Assembly: GCA_018343915.1 (NCBI GenBank)
Contig: JABRWF010000003.1
Coordinates: 2,418,001-2,482,000 of the forward strand
Length of the DNA stretch: 64,000 nt
Source of the DNA: Agroathelia rolfsii
Taxonomy: Eukaryota; Basidiomycota; Agaricomycetes; Amylocorticiales; Amylocorticiaceae
Direction: 5' to 3'
The notes under the pieces are model-generated. The model was not told the DNA's origin. It worked only from the letters and a program-made list of their open reading frames with translations, and made no database searches. Positions within the stretch are counted from its first letter, which is position 1. The number at the start of each line of letters is the position of its first letter. Shown here piece after piece: positions 48,212 to 60,913 of the stretch. The position numbers were made by a program, and so were the translations under genes.

Positions 48212-50034
48212 TTAAGACTCCGAAAGCTGAGCGATGAGTTTAGCATACGAGGGTGGATGATCGTCTTGTACGTGTTTAAGAAGCTTGTCAACAGAGGCAT
48301 TAATGAACGGTTGCACCGGGTTAGTGATATGCCCCCTTTCAAACCGTATCCTGCATTGGTTTTTGCGAGAGTGAGAAGTTGGAGAATGAAATTTGATCAC
48401 AGGGCGCGGGATATAATACATACCTGCAGAATCGACACCACTGCTTGTTTTCGTCGGATTGATCATCCTCGAAGACGGCACTAATGACTTTTTCGCCTAT
48501 GCTTTGTTCTTCCTCTTCCCCTTCCTCTTCCTCCTCTAATGCCTCGTTTTTAGCTTGTTCATGATCCAGCACTGGGGTAGGCGACATTTCTGCCTCAGGA
48601 GTGGTGATATTGGCTACAGGATTCTCCGAAGGCGCAGCTTGGGGCATTTCCGCCTGAGGCTCATCCACCCTTATTCTCTTGGGAAGCGGGTCGCCATCCC
48701 CCGCTTTTCTCTTCAAAGCATTGGTACCCATTAGTCGTTCCGCCGAACCGTCTTCGTTCTGATCCTCCGTGAGATCAATGACTTCATGACGAGCTTGCAT
48801 TGCCAGGGGAGACTCGGTTCTAGGTCGATCATAGAAGAGACGCAGTTGCGAAACAGGCGTGGCCGGGCTGCCTACGTTAGCAAGCTGGTGCGCAGTTTTT
48901 TCAGGAGAATTTTGGAGCGTGGCTACGGGCGATCCGGCAGCTACAGGAGAGGGTGTGAATTGATGTATACGGGCAAGATGGTGTGGGTCGATATGCGGAT
49001 AGAATTGGTTGGTGACGTTGGGCAAGCTCTGTGATATGGATATGCCGGCATTTTGGACTGGTTGAATCTGTACGTATGCATTGTATGAGAAAGGCGTAAT
49101 CGTCCTAAGACCGTGTTTTCGAACCTGGATGTTTGGAAGTGGGACCTTCTACAATTGAATTGACCCATGAGTATGCAGAAGGATCATTGAGGAAAACAGG
49201 GATTTACCTTGATTGTCGCAGGGGTAGTCTCTTGAACTTGAACCTATTGATGTGAAAGTAATATTGTAAAAGAAGCTTGATAAAGTACAATCTGTTTACT
49301 TACAAGATGTGCTGGTAATGACACGACCCTATGTGTTTGCACGACAGGAGCTTCTGCATTTGGATGCATATGACCTAGCACTGGTCTTTGAGGGGTGCCA
49401 TGCTTCCCGTTCGCGTTTTGAGACACTCCAGCTAACTGGGATTCCAGCACTTTAATGTGATGACTGAGCCCTTTGCTCCTTTCTTGAAGTCGGTGGAAAT
49501 CGCGCAAGAGTGTCTGATATTTCTCCTCTGGTGATGCTTTATTCATAATGAAATCGACTCTCCGGCTGAGCTCAATGTTATCCTGCATGAGCTTTCTAAT
49601 CTTCTCCTCCTTTTCTGTTACAAGGCGATGAGTCCGCTCTTCCTGCTTGCGAGCTGTATCTTCTCTGCGAGCTTTCTCATCGTGATAAAGTTGTGAGATT
49701 TTTCTGTTATCGCCGAACATCCTCTGATTGCTGTTCTGAAGCTTGCAGTTTTCATTGAACAGACGCAGGTTTTCGGCTTGAAGTTGCTGGCATGTGCTAA
49801 CGAGTTCTGCCATTTGTTTCTTGAAGCCAGGAAAGTATCCCAGTTCGCCAAGGGTCCCATTAGCGGTCTCAGAGATGATGCTGACGATATGCTTTCTCAG
49901 CTCGTCTCGCCTATGAAGTATTAGGAGTAAGTGGTCAGAATAGCAGACATAAGCATGTAGTAAGCATCCTATGCTGACGATAAGGGATCTTCAAATGATT
50001 TGTCATGCATATTTTCGCTCGGAACCGTAGTCAT
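48212..50034 (-). CDS. Nuclear coiled-coil protein with C-terminal CCHH-type zinc finger
   Basis: Family not recognised. The start ATG is at 50034 (MTTVPSENMHDKSFEDPL). After an intron comes RDELRKHIVSIISETANGTL, then a long coiled coil (about 49.4-49.85 kb; LQAENLRLFNENCKLQNSN, KIRKLMQDNIELSRRVDFI, LQERSKGLSHHIKVLESQL). Three small exons follow, then a disordered stretch with HEVIDLTEDQNEDG (SUMO-interacting-like hydrophobic-acidic motif). A bipartite nuclear signal is present (KRKAGDGDPLPKRIRV), then a Glu tract. A final exon pair gives QWCRFCR...LLKHVQDDHP, a Cys-x2-Cys...His-x4-His finger. It ends LIAQLSES at 48212. It might be a chromatin or transcription cofactor; that is inference from composition only. 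Confidence 0.65.
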
Positions 50035-51073
50035 AGGTATCGGTATCGGAGTTGTAGATTTATTCAGTTTACAGAGGATCGACAGGATAGAAGAGAGATG
50101 AGACTAGGTGGGAGGAAGAGACTAAGATGACAATGCAGGTTCACTAAAAGAAAGGGTTGTCAGCCAGGCTATTTGTTTACCGGGCGACAACCATGCTGGC
50201 TGGCATTTTGAGCGTGTTGTGACCACGCGCCTCATGTTCGAAGCTTTCGAGGCTTCTTTGCTCTGTCTCACATTAGTTCCATCATCCATGTGTGATCAGT
50301 GTGTATCATAACACGAGGCATAATGTCGAAAACGTTGAGCACTAAGAGAAATATGCTCAAAAAAAAAAACATCTTCAGATTGGTTTAGTGGACCTTACAT
50401 GCAATGGTAAAGCCCCTTACTCTTCGAACTTTACTCTTGGCATCGAAGCCCTGATTAGGCTATCACACCGCAACCGCTTGCGGACCGCACTAGTACACAG
50501 TCTTGAGAAAACATTCACCTTCAAGTGAATGCATACATCTGCCATGTGGCATCAGCGTTTTGAAAAACGATATATTCACTGCAGCCAATTCTACAGTATA
50601 CATTACAAGGAGTAATATCTAGACAAGGTTAACGTTAATGTGCAATAGAAAAAAGAGCATAATAAGTGAGAACTACAATCGGAACTTGAAGATATCCTTC
50701 TAGGAGACCCGGTAAATAAAAGGAACGAAATTAGTCCGAATACGTATATATGCAAAGGTATCAAAGTCCATAAGTTAAAGAGAATGTGATATAATACCTG
50801 ACTTGGATATCATCCGTATAGCAAATGGTCAAGCTTCTCCTACTCATTATTTATATATACCCAAATTAAGTTGCGCAGCAGCGAAAGTAAGGCTAATACT
50901 TGCAGCACAGCATCAGTTTCGCCTGACACTCTAAGTCCGCAAAGCTTGCATGAGGCAGGCTGATTGTCTATCAATCGCACTCGACTGCACGTCTCAACCC
51001 CTTCCATCAGCCCGCCTGTATCGAGCGGCACTGCCTCGAGAAATAGTTTCAAGATTGACAAGATAAGTCCGTG
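50035..51073. other. Intergenic region
   Basis: No coding similarity recognised. An (A)10 run lies near 50360 and otherwise nothing stands out. Confidence 0.4.
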
Positions 51074-51945
51074 TTATCGCGAATCGTTGGAGTGGACTGG
51101 AGCTGGAGGCGTGGGAGCAAGGGCAGTAGGCGGCAAGAGAATGAAAGCAGGGGAAGGCGACGATAGCGGTACATGAGATAAGTCCAATGGAGGCGTGTGG
51201 GGTGGAGAGGAGACGGGCAATTCATCGTACACAGGCGGTGGGATGTATGGCGGTGGTGGCGCTTTCCACCGTCGTTGGGGTAGCAGCGTCGATTGTCGTT
51301 GTTCCTCCAGTTCTCGTTCGATATTATGTCTGTGTACGACATCTTGTAGTCGATTACGCGAGGGTGTCTTTCTCCAGCTATACAGGCATCGAAATATGCC
51401 AATGGTACATATGACACCTATTATTGCACCAGCAACTTCGAAGAAAATATCAATTGCCTTTGGGCTGTGTGAATTGTGCTGTCGTTGTGGTCCGGGACCG
51501 GACATGTGGGGGATGACATGACCGGGGACGGGGACAACATGTACAGGCGTTGCAACGGCAGGAGCATGGGATCCAGATCCAGCTACAAAACGAACGCTTG
51601 CACTGTTCACTGACGAAATAGGCGTAGTGAAAGAACCGTCTGCTGTAGAAGACTGCGCCAATGACGACAATGCTGGCGCTGGGGTAGATACTATTGAGAT
51701 AGTCTGGGATAACAGCTGCGTTTCAGAAAGGGACGTTGATGAAACCAAGCTTGTTGATGATGTCGACAATGGACTGGGTACGGAGTTGTTTTCTGTCTGA
51801 GCAACAACAAAGCTATGAATAGAAAATCAGAAAAATATGGGATCGGCCCATGCGAAGAAGCATACTACCTCTGCAAGAGCACGATGACAGTAGCCACTGC
51901 CATCACAGTATCGACAGACCATCTAAGGCACCGTACACCAGGCAT
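51074..51945 (-). CDS. Secretory-pathway single-pass membrane protein, Ser/Thr-rich ectodomain, Pro-rich tail
   Basis: Two exons, 51869-51945 and 51074-51812 (56-nt intron), total 816 nt (271 aa). The N-terminus MPGVRCLRWSVDTVMAVATV then IVLLQSFVVAQ is a good signal peptide with likely cleavage before TENN. A Ser/Thr-rich, probably O-glycosylated ectodomain follows. Then comes one transmembrane helix (IDIFFEVAGAIIGVICTIGI), a basic stop-transfer (YSWRKTPSRNR), and a cytosolic tail with PPPPYIPPPVYDELP and SPPHTPPL. The PPPY and PPVY motifs could bind WW domains. The architecture is like fungal cell-wall sensors (Mid2/Wsc type), but no WSC domain is present and no family is assigned. Confidence 0.75.
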
Positions 51946-52739
51946 GACAATATCCAGACGCTCACGAGACAACGGACAAGGGAGAAAGAAAAGAACAGTG
52001 ACAATGCAATGTCTAACTTTATACGACTTCTACCATCGTAGATAAATAAAATTCAGCTGCGGCGGTATGAGAAGACCGGGAGAGAAGTCTTTAACCGCTA
52101 ATCACGGCCACGGGGCGGTACGAGGAATAGGTTGACAACAGGTTCGATCATCTGAGAACATATAGGCGCCTGGTCACCATGCTGAAAGTTACGGTGAAGC
52201 AAATGTGTGGAGACGTTTGTGCGGCTGCATCAAGAAGTGAAGCAGTGCTACAGATGGATAAATCAATACAACAGGCCATAAGTAGTGTTCATCCCTGGCC
52301 GTTCCTGGTGTGTATATAACTTTGATGGGGCAGAGACCGAGCACTGAGATCTGAGACACAGATACATGGGTGCATAGATACCTGACATTATGGGTTTGCA
52401 AAGCCCACACAATTCGGCAGGTGTCAATTAGGTGTAGTCTTCAAAAACGGTAAGGATCGCTGACAAGCGCTGACTTGAGGTGCGACGGGCCGGCATTCTC
52501 CGTTGCCGAAGACCGGAGATGGGGCTCGAAAGATCTCTATCACGTGACATGATGACGGGATTGTGATTTGTGAACAAATAATCAGCCTAGTCAAAGCATT
52601 CTCTGGCTCGCCGATAGCACCGACTCTGTCTCGGTAATGCATTTCCCACCATTTCTCACCAGTTAGGCATTAACTTATTAGGTCCATCATTATCCCCCAG
52701 CATTTCTCATCGCACCCCCAAGACCTTTCTTTCACAACC
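51946..52739. promoter_or_regulatory. Divergent intergenic region between the membrane protein and RIB1 genes
   Basis: It should hold both promoters. No coding similarity. No specific motif assigned. Confidence 0.4.
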
Positions 52740-54179
52740 ATGGCCATCCACACACCGTCTGTGCTTACTCCTGACGACTCCGCTCTTCTTGAGGCCTTGA
52801 CTGGCCCCGTCAATCCTACACAAACTGCTTTTAAGAAGCGATTGCCAAGGCGAGATGCTGCCCTCGATCCCTTGTTGCTTGCTGCAACTGCAGCTTCGGG
52901 GCCCCACGTAACACGGAACCATTATCAACATGATTTTTACCCTGTCATGAATCCCAAAGCAGACGGCGCCTGGGACTGGACGAAGTGGAAGGCGCCCAAC
53001 GCATCGAACAAGGAGCCCATACGTCTCACTTACGTTAGTCGACAGGCCCCTCGGCGTCAACGCCTAGCAGCAGAGCTGAAAGAGAACGATGCAACTGCAG
53101 CTGGCAACCAAACTGAAACCCCTCTGGAAGAGGCTGCACAAAGCATTACGTCGTCTCCAAAGAAGAGACGTGTTAGCACTGCCCTCCCTGATCCTCGTAC
53201 CTCAACAGATCGCCCAGAGCTGGACGTAAAATGTATGGCTCGCACCAGGATACCCACACCCCATGGGCCCGTATTTCTACACCTCTATCATAACAATCGA
53301 GATAATAAGGAGCATCTCGCACTCGTCGTTGACCCTGCTCAACTATCCGACGAACTTCCACTTGCACCCCCCATCCGTAGTCATACACTCGATGCTGTAT
53401 GGGGCAACGACGAAACAGAAATGGATCGTATCACACGAGGGGCATACGTAGGCAGGCTTTCATCTAACTCTCAAAAAGCCTCGACACCATCATCCACCCA
53501 TGAATCCCACCTTTCGGCCGATGACGTCCCCGCACCGCTTATACGAATACATTCGGAATGCTTTACTGGGGAAACAGTAGGCAGCATGCGCTGCGACTGC
53601 GGTGAACAACTCGACGAGGCAATCCGTCTCATTTCCCAGCCCATCGTCCTATCCTCCGATGAACATTCTACGGTGACCATACCCGGCCGCGGGGTTGTTG
53701 TTTATATGCGTCAGGAAGGTCGCGGAATCGGTCTCCTCTCCAAAATCCGCGCATATAACTTGCAGGACTTGGGGCACGACACGGTCACCGCCAATCTCAT
53801 GCTCGGGCACAAGGCCGATGAGCGGGGTTACGAGATCGCATGTGCCATCCTTCGTGATCTGGGGATGGGCACGGAGCAAGACGAGGGCGTACGTGTTCTC
53901 ACTAACAACCCGGACAAGGTGCAGGCCTTGGAGAAGGAGGGCTTGCATGTTGTCGAGCGCGTGCCTATGATCCCCCGGAGTTGGCAACAGCGACATCAGC
54001 ACACGCAAGGCTCAGCTACCGATGACGGGAGCAACAAGCCGAGCTTGAAAAATGCAGGCGCTACATTGATCGGTGGAGGCGCCGTACATGGACCTGATCT
54101 AGACAAATATCTACACACAAAAGTTACACGGATGGGTCATATGCTTCCACTTTGGATGCAAGGCACGGACGAGCTATGA
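52740..54179 (+). CDS. RIB1: GTP cyclohydrolase II (riboflavin biosynthesis)
   Basis: Single uninterrupted exon of 479 codons, unusual in this intron-rich window. It converts GTP to 2,5-diamino-6-ribosylamino-pyrimidinone 5'-phosphate plus formate and pyrophosphate, the first step of riboflavin synthesis. The N-terminal 150 residues are a fungal extension ending in a basic KKRR. The catalytic domain has IRIHSECFTGETVGSMRCDC, giving the Cys-Cys-x-Cys zinc site, then GEQLDEAIRL. GRGVVVYMRQEGRGIGLLSK is the GTP-binding loop with the catalytic Arg/Glu region. AYNLQDLGHDTVTAN and VLTNNPDKVQALE are standard RibA motifs. The start is ATG 52740 in a CAACCATGGCC context. Confidence 0.95.
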   Translation: MAIHTPSVLTPDDSALLEALTGPVNPTQTAFKKRLPRRDAALDPLLLAATAASGPHVTRNHYQHDFYPVMNPKADGAWDWTKWKAPNASNKEPIRLTYVSRQAPRRQRLAAELKENDATAAGNQTETPLEEAAQSITSSPKKRRVSTALPDPRTSTDRPELDVKCMARTRIPTPHGPVFLHLYHNNRDNKEHLALVVDPAQLSDELPLAPPIRSHTLDAVWGNDETEMDRITRGAYVGRLSSNSQKASTPSSTHESHLSADDVPAPLIRIHSECFTGETVGSMRCDCGEQLDEAIRLISQPIVLSSDEHSTVTIPGRGVVVYMRQEGRGIGLLSKIRAYNLQDLGHDTVTANLMLGHKADERGYEIACAILRDLGMGTEQDEGVRVLTNNPDKVQALEKEGLHVVERVPMIPRSWQQRHQHTQGSATDDGSNKPSLKNAGATLIGGGAVHGPDLDKYLHTKVTRMGHMLPLWMQGTDEL

Positions 54180-54451
54180 CATAACATATAGGCATAACGC
54201 TTTACATGAGATACTAAGGGATTTTTCATGTTATATAGACCATTTAATTCTTGTTGTACACTGGCGTTGGCTTGATTATAATTTATTATCTTCGTTTACT
54301 GGATCTGAATAGGGTGTGGGATGGCTGACTTATGTAAGAAAGATCCTGGGCGCTGAAATGAAATGACATTGCTCATTATTATTGCAGTGGGCAGCGGCGC
54401 CACTCCTCCCAGTCATCTTCCGCATCGACGCCGGCGACCACAAGGTGCACC

Positions 54452-56783
54452 ATGTCTGTATTCGATCCTCTGGGCTCAACTGCCGACATATTCGCCAATA
54501 ATGATGATAACCTGACTGCGGCTGCGCCGTGGCCTACAACACCTCATCCTCCTGGTTCACCAATACCCAACCTTCGCCGAGCTTCTACTCCCATTGCGCA
54601 AGCCGCCGATAAAGGTCCCGCACAGGGCATCTATGGGAAGGAACCTCGTATCTATGGCGCTCCAGAGCCAGGCCTCATTTCCCCACGCGAGACGGTTGGC
54701 CCCAACGTGAATGGTGCTAAGTACGAGAAGGCTGAACCATACCTGCGGATTCGTGTTACCGGTCTGGACAGGAACAGGAGGGATGTGCTTGTTAAGCTCG
54801 ATGCCCAGGTATAGTATGCTTGCAAATTACCGCTCTTTGGCTTATTATTCATAACCAAATCTCATAGACAAATTTATCCAACTTTACGGGCAACACTTAT
54901 CGTAACGTGTCGCGCTCATACGTCGAGTTCCAACAACTCCACGAAGCATTATGCATCAGCAACCCACAGACAATCATCCCAGCCCTCCCACTTGCACAGA
55001 CATCGGCCCCTTCGGACGAGGAGGATGATCGTCTTGTGCGCATTATGCTCCAGCGTTGGCTAACCCGTATCTGTGATGACCCGATCGTGCTCCATGATGA
55101 GGAGCTTCGATCGTTTGTGGAGAGCGACTTTGGCTATCAGCCTACGCCCAGGCCAAAGAAGAAGGCTGGATCAGGTTTCTCACTCATTCGACGCACAGTA
55201 CCCGATGAAGACGAGCACCTGCAAAGAGCTCGTTTTGAACTGACCAAGGTCGAAACTCAGTTCTTCGATGCCGCCAAGGCTATTGACAAACTTGCATTGG
55301 CGCGAAAAAGTATTGTTCCCTCTCTACTAATTTTTGATTATTCATATAACTAAGAACCTCAACCATAGCACTGGCTTCCGCTCAAGTTGATATGGGCAAC
55401 ACACTTATCAATGTAGCCACTGTTGAAGTGCACCCGCCGCTCGGAAATGCCTTCCGCAAGATTGGAAGGACATGGCATAGTCTCGCCGACCTCGGCCAAG
55501 CGCAGGCCGTTAGTGAATGTGTTATTCTCGCGGATACGCTAGGATACGAAGGCTTGAATTCTCGCTCGGCCAAGGAGACCCTCCAACAACGGACCGGAGT
55601 CTTGGAGGAGTATCAGGCCGCGGTAAAATCGACGATTTCCAAACGGAGGAATATCGAACGAATGAAGGCCAGTTCTAATATCAGACCTGAGAAAGTCGAT
55701 GAAGCACTTGAGGAGATCGAGGAGGTATGAATGATCCTACCGGGGATGTAAAATTGTTTTATGACTGATCGTCCATCACTTTCTCAGGCTAATAAATACG
55801 AACAAATACTAGCACGCAGGGCCGAAGGAATTTCCCAAAACTTACATCGTGCACTAGATAGGCATAATCGTCTTGTACATGAAGACATTACTGCCGCTTT
55901 GATCGAACATGTCCGTTCATCCATCATGTATGAGCGTCAACATCTCCGCGAGCTCGAGGCGCTCAAACCCGACGTGAACGGTGCCGCAGAAAAGCACATC
56001 CCGAAGCCCATCACGGTACACCAACAGCCTTACATCCCTCCCCTCGTCAAACCGCCGGTGTCTGCAAACGAAAGCGTACGATCCCCGGCATTCAATGCGA
56101 GCGCAGGGCCGTCCACATCACGGTCGGCAACTTTCGAACCTCCCACTACCGCTGCTTCAGCGATAGCCTCTTCTTCCAAGTTTGACCCCCTAGGTGGAAG
56201 TGGTCCAACGACCCCTGTGTCAGCAACGTCTTCCACGAGGCCATCAACTTCCACTAACAGGGACTTTTACGGACCCCAACCGTCAACATCCTCAATTGCC
56301 GGGCCGTCAACGCCTAGCTCCTCTCGTGCCACCCCAGACTTGCAAGCACCTCCACTCCAGAGGTCTCAGCCCCAACCCCAACCGGCGAGCCAGCCACCTC
56401 TCGGGGGCCGCTTCGCTGATGGCACCAGATCGATGTTCATCACGCCCCCGGCACATGATACCATCTCCCCTCTACACTCACCTTTGCATTCAACTGCAGC
56501 GCCCCAAGCACGTCTGTTCACTCCCCAGTCGAGTACCCTCTCGCGATCGGCCGCATCGCCCTTGGGTCAGTACGAAGCAGCTGCTGATCCCCTCTCCGCG
56601 ACGCTTCCCACGCCAACATCTGCTTCGAGCACGAACGGACGGCAGGCGGCGGCGCTGGACAACGATCTGGATCCGCTGGGCATGATCAAGGCGAGTCACA
56701 TGAGTCAGAGTATGAGAGTCCAGCCGACCCGGCCGAGGTTGGATCCTCGCGAGGCAGCGAGCAAGTTGGCGAATATGTTCTAG
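54452..56783 (+). CDS. VPS17: Retromer-associated sorting nexin VPS17 (PX-BAR)
   Basis: Membrane-bending subunit that works with VPS5 on endosomes for retrograde sorting to the Golgi. Exons 54452-54808, 54868-55309, 55369-55724 and 55788-56783 total 2151 nt (716 aa). A disordered N-terminus opens MSVFDPLGSTADIFA. The PX domain runs from YLRIRVTGLDRNRRDVLVKL through QTNLSNFTG, YRNVSRSYVEFQQLHEAL, IIPALPLAQTSAP and RFVESDFGY-like sequence (SFVESDFGYQPTPRP). The BAR-like helical part follows (KVETQFFDAAKAIDKLALAR, AFRKIGRTWHSLADLGQAQA, YEQILARRAEGISQNLHRAL). The C-terminal 250 residues are Ser/Thr/Pro-rich and low-complexity, longer than in yeast. The terminal LDPREAASKLANMF is likely a short conserved end. 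Confidence 0.9.
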
Positions 56784-57246
56784 TAAGAACGGGCGGATGG
56801 ACAGTTGTCGGTATCATCATGTAGCGTTGTTGTTGAACATGTTGTAGCCCAGGATGAATGTTCTTGATGTATTGGATTTATGATTTTATTCTACTTTCCC
56901 CCCTCCTGGGTTCTTGGTTGCTTAGGCTCAATTATGCGCGTTGACGCTGAAGGTACACATTGTTTTGTACGTCATAAAACCTTTACCTTCAGTTTTGAAG
57001 GGATCACGAACCGATACAAAAAAATAAAAAAGGGACAAATAAATTGATGTGATTTTTTATGCGATGACTACAGTACTCATTACAATGTGTCCAAAAGGAG
57101 GGATAAAAAAGATCTAGCTTTTTATGATTACTAGTATGTATGTGTATGAAGGACGTGAAAAAAAAATGAAAACATTGCTAGGAGAAGAAAGGAAAGATAC
57201 TCGGGAATTACCTAGTCAATGTAGAACAATACATCCCTCCCTTTCA
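56784..57246. other. Intergenic region (convergent 3' ends)
   Basis: AT-rich, contains the 3' ends of VPS17 and the disordered-protein gene. No other feature recognised. Confidence 0.4.
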
Positions 57247-60200
57247 CTAATCCTTCCTTGGAATCGGGGGCACGGGTACGTCTCCAAACCGGCTAATACG
57301 TAGCGGAGCAGGCGCTGACCGTTTGAAAGGCGTACTGGAGTAGATCGCCTCCGCCGAGTTAGAAGAAAGCAAGAAATGGACTGGTTGACTTTCAGAGTCG
57401 TACACCCCCTGAACGCCATATTTCTCCGAGATGTGTTCCGAGCAATTGTGGACGGCAGAAACATCCTTCTCTGAGACTTGCGACGCGCCCTCTTTGGTTA
57501 AGACTGCTGATGTGTCGAAATTGAGATACCAATCTTTATCGGGCGCGCCGGAGGGCGGCTGAATGATGTCCTCTCTATCCCAGAAACCGGACTTTCGTGA
57601 ACTAACTGAACGGGGCTCTGTTGCGAAACGTAGAGCTTGTTTGATGGGAGTTACGAATGCCTCGTTTCTGGCGGCTATTGGGTCAGGAGCCTCGATATCC
57701 TTGCTCTCTTTCTTTTTAGAATTGTCGCAAGAGCTAGCAACTTCGCACTTCTCTACTGCACACAAAGCATCAGTGCCTGTAGCAGGAGTATCCGCTCATT
57801 CCTTTGAGGCAAAGAGGCAGAAGAGTAAGCATAGACTCACGGATAGGTGTCTTGATTTTTTCTACCTTGACAGAAGTAGGGACTCCCATCTTCGACTTCG
57901 CTTCAGCAGTCTTGATAGGCGTAGGAGGCACGGATGGCCCAGCTAACCAAGAAGCCATGTCAGCCTTCGCTGCTGCGTTGACGGAGATCTTGACTGGACG
58001 GACTGCATCTCGCCGACGCCAGGAGGTGAATATGCTGTCTTGTTCATCGAGCACTTTGGAGCGCTCTACAGACGTGTCTTGTACTTGAGAATCCAATAGT
58101 TTAGGGTCGTTCTTCTCGGTATCTCTCGATAGCGGAGAAGGAGAAGAAACAGAGGGAAGCTTATTTGCATCAGGACAGATGTCTTCACTTTGGAAATTAT
58201 CTTCGACGCTGTTGATTGGTGGGTCCTGAGAGGTAGAAGCTTCACCGGATCTGTGCGTAGCAGAGATGACACTCGTCTCAGAAGCCATAGGTATGTTGAC
58301 TCTAACTTGAATATCGGTCGACGGCAACTCGCAACAGGATTTTGCTCCAATTTCGTAAAGAACTTTGGGAGAAGAGTGTATCTGAAGGACAGAATGAATG
58401 TACTCGGCAGAGATAGATTTCGCTTTGAGTATTTCTGAGCGTATATCACACTGTTCATAGTGATTATTTGATAGTAGTACGTTAGAACTCGAAGAAGCAG
58501 AGATACTTTCAGAACCCTCAGGAGACATAGGTGACCGAGATGGAGAGTCCATTTGAGCGTTGATGGTAGCAGTAGCATTCCCCATTTGACTCTTAGTGGC
58601 TTGAGTCTCAGATAGATCAGCGGGTGTTGAGGCGTCAGCATTAGAAACTCCAGCACCAGGATTTGCTGGAACGCAATCTTTCGATAGAGATGCGGAACAG
58701 GCCGAGTGAGCTGCTTGTGGCAATTTTTCCTGAGTTTCTGCGTACGAGGCTGTTGAAGATTGTTGCTTTTTGGTATTCTTCGAGTTAGAGCTAAGGGCGG
58801 CTTTGATAAAGCGAGCAGAAGCATCTTTTTCAATCGCCAGACGCCTTGGAGAGTCATTACGTCTTTCAGTAAAAGTGTCGCTTGTATTTCGAGAAACCCC
58901 AGAAGCAGCCTGAGCATTGGTCTTGTCGCGTAAGAATAGCTGTTTATCTTTCTGTTCCGCATGAGAGAGTTGTTTCGAGTATGAGACTGGAGTAGCCGCA
59001 TGGGAAAGATCTTGACCTCTTCCAGTCGTATCAAGTGCTAAAGCCCTTTTGGCCCTATCAGAAGAGTGCGAAGCCATAGGTGCTGAGCTCTGAGAAGGTA
59101 CCGAGGGGTTTCCAGATGTATGGGCAGCCAGATGGCCATCTTTCGCCTTCGCGGCAGCGCCCGTCATGTTCGTTTTCTTTACTCTGTTCTGTGCCGGGCT
59201 GTCTTTGGTCAGAACGGCCATAGCGTTTCTTTGAGTTGTCTCTTGCTTGAGACGACGGGTTTCCTTAGAAGTAGGTTTCGATTGGGCATCATTTTTTACT
59301 CGACTTGGGATAGTGTTGGATGGATTAGATGGCGCCGTAGCCCAGTTCGGGCGCTCTGCGCTATGACTGGTAGACTGCTTCGAGGTATCCACGGTTGGAC
59401 GTGGAGTAGACCCACCCTTGAGCACAGCGTTGGCTGTCGCCTTTTCGTTCCTCTTGTTCATTACAGGCTGAAGTGAAGCCTTCCCAGACTGAAGCGTAGC
59501 TCCGGTGCCATCTTTTGGAAGAATATGTTTCGCAATTTGGTCGTTAGACGAAGGCTGGCCAGGATTCATCTGTTTTATGGATATTAGTATGGAACTTTTT
59601 CACATTAAACACTGCAATATTACAGCTAGCTTTCGATCTGCAGCTTGAGCTTTTTCAAGAGGCCGAGCCTGAGGGCAGGAAGAATCGTCTACGGGCTAAT
59701 AAGTGATGTCGTAAGTTACCCTAAGCCAACTGACGTACCCGTCTTTGCAGTCTTAGGTTTGCTGTCACTCGGAGAGGCAGGTGATTTCTGCGCAAGTGTG
59801 AGCTGCCTATTAAGAGATGTACAGGAGAACAAAGAATTCAAATACATTTGAATTGTTGCGGAACTGTAAGGACGAAAGATTATCTCGAGTTGGCGGCTAA
59901 TTGCCATGATCAGTATATGCGCTTTAAATTCACAAAACATTTACGCACTTGATTGGGAAGCGAATGACGAAACACATCTGGCTTCTTCTTCAAGAGCTCC
60001 TGTTGGAATTATTAAGCAAGCCGAAGATTGGTTAACAAGGGAAAGTCAGCGTACTGCTTTCACAACATCTGCCACATTGATCGCGTGTGGAGACGCGTTT
60101 GTGCTTGCTTTCGCCTTTGATGATTCCCCAGGGGGTACGTTAGAAGGTTTCATAGCTTGATTAACGTTCCCCATCTTAGACGGGACTTGATTTTGTATAC

Positions 60201-60610
60201 GTGCGTTTGAAGATGGTAGCGCGAATTGATTTGTAGAGGGTAGGGACGCTGAAGAAGATGAACGCAATGGGAAAAGAACTTGAAGGTGTGTTGAAATTGG
60301 AAACGTGACATTTCAGGGTCCAGTGTGACAACTTCAGGGAGTTGAAATTGGTCATGATATGTCGTTTCTTGGTAGACACCATCGACATAAGGCAATAAAT
60401 CGACGATAGTCTCCTGGCGTCGAAACATGTACACGCCTTGGCGAATTAAATGTAGATACATTCAAATTCAAGATATCACGAAATGAGAATTCTGAGACAT
60501 AGAACTGCTGACAGGGAGGGACTTGTTTGAGAAAATGAAAAGGCGCTTTACCTATGCCTGAGACATGCGTCAAGTTCATTAAGGGACAGCGCAACTGAAA
60601 ATTATCATAA
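57247..60610 (-). CDS. Large Ser/Thr-rich, mostly disordered protein of unknown function
   Basis: The last two exons are clear. About 57835-59569 is a long open exon entering at MNPGQPSSNDQIAKHIL after an AG acceptor, ending VKVEKIKTPI. It splices to 57247 to about 57755 (EKCEVASSCDNSKKKE.. to VPVPPIPRKD, TAG). Upstream, small exons at about 59.63-59.69, 59.74-59.81 and 60.05-60.26 kb (PVDDSSCPQARPLEKAQ; LTLAQKSPASPSDSKPK; FALPSSNARIQNQVPSK) and about 60.32-60.45 kb (FRRQETIVDLLPYVDGVYQE) look coding. The start exon is not settled and may lie near 60.6 kb. Composition is Ser/Thr/Lys/Ala-rich without a recognisable domain. The YVDGVYQE segment is the only part that looks folded. No function assigned. 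Confidence 0.5.
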
Positions 60611-60913
60611 CTTGTCGTTAGAGAAGCATACATGATGATGCATGTAAAGAAAATGTGATGTGTGATCACGTGAAAGATACAAAAATAAGTCTGGAAAGCG
60701 ATCATCTTTCCATCAGAGCATCAGTTGCCATCATTCCGTACATCAGCGTAAGCACAGCCGGAGGCGCTCATCTTAATTCCATCCATACCGTCACCTTCTA
60801 CCTTCTTTCACTTCTCTTGTCTTTCGCTTCTTATTGCACAAGGCTGCGCCTTTTCTTTTCACAAAACCGTCTAACATTCCTTCTGTCTTTGCTTTTATCT
60901 AAAAACCATCACA

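Noticed and set aside
56194..56685. 163-codon plus-strand frame within VPS17
   Set aside because: It is an alternative frame of the low-complexity VPS17 C-terminus.
58066..59034. 322-codon minus-strand frame rich in Leu
   Set aside because: It is an alternative frame of the large disordered-protein exon. The other frame is longer and joins a supported splice.
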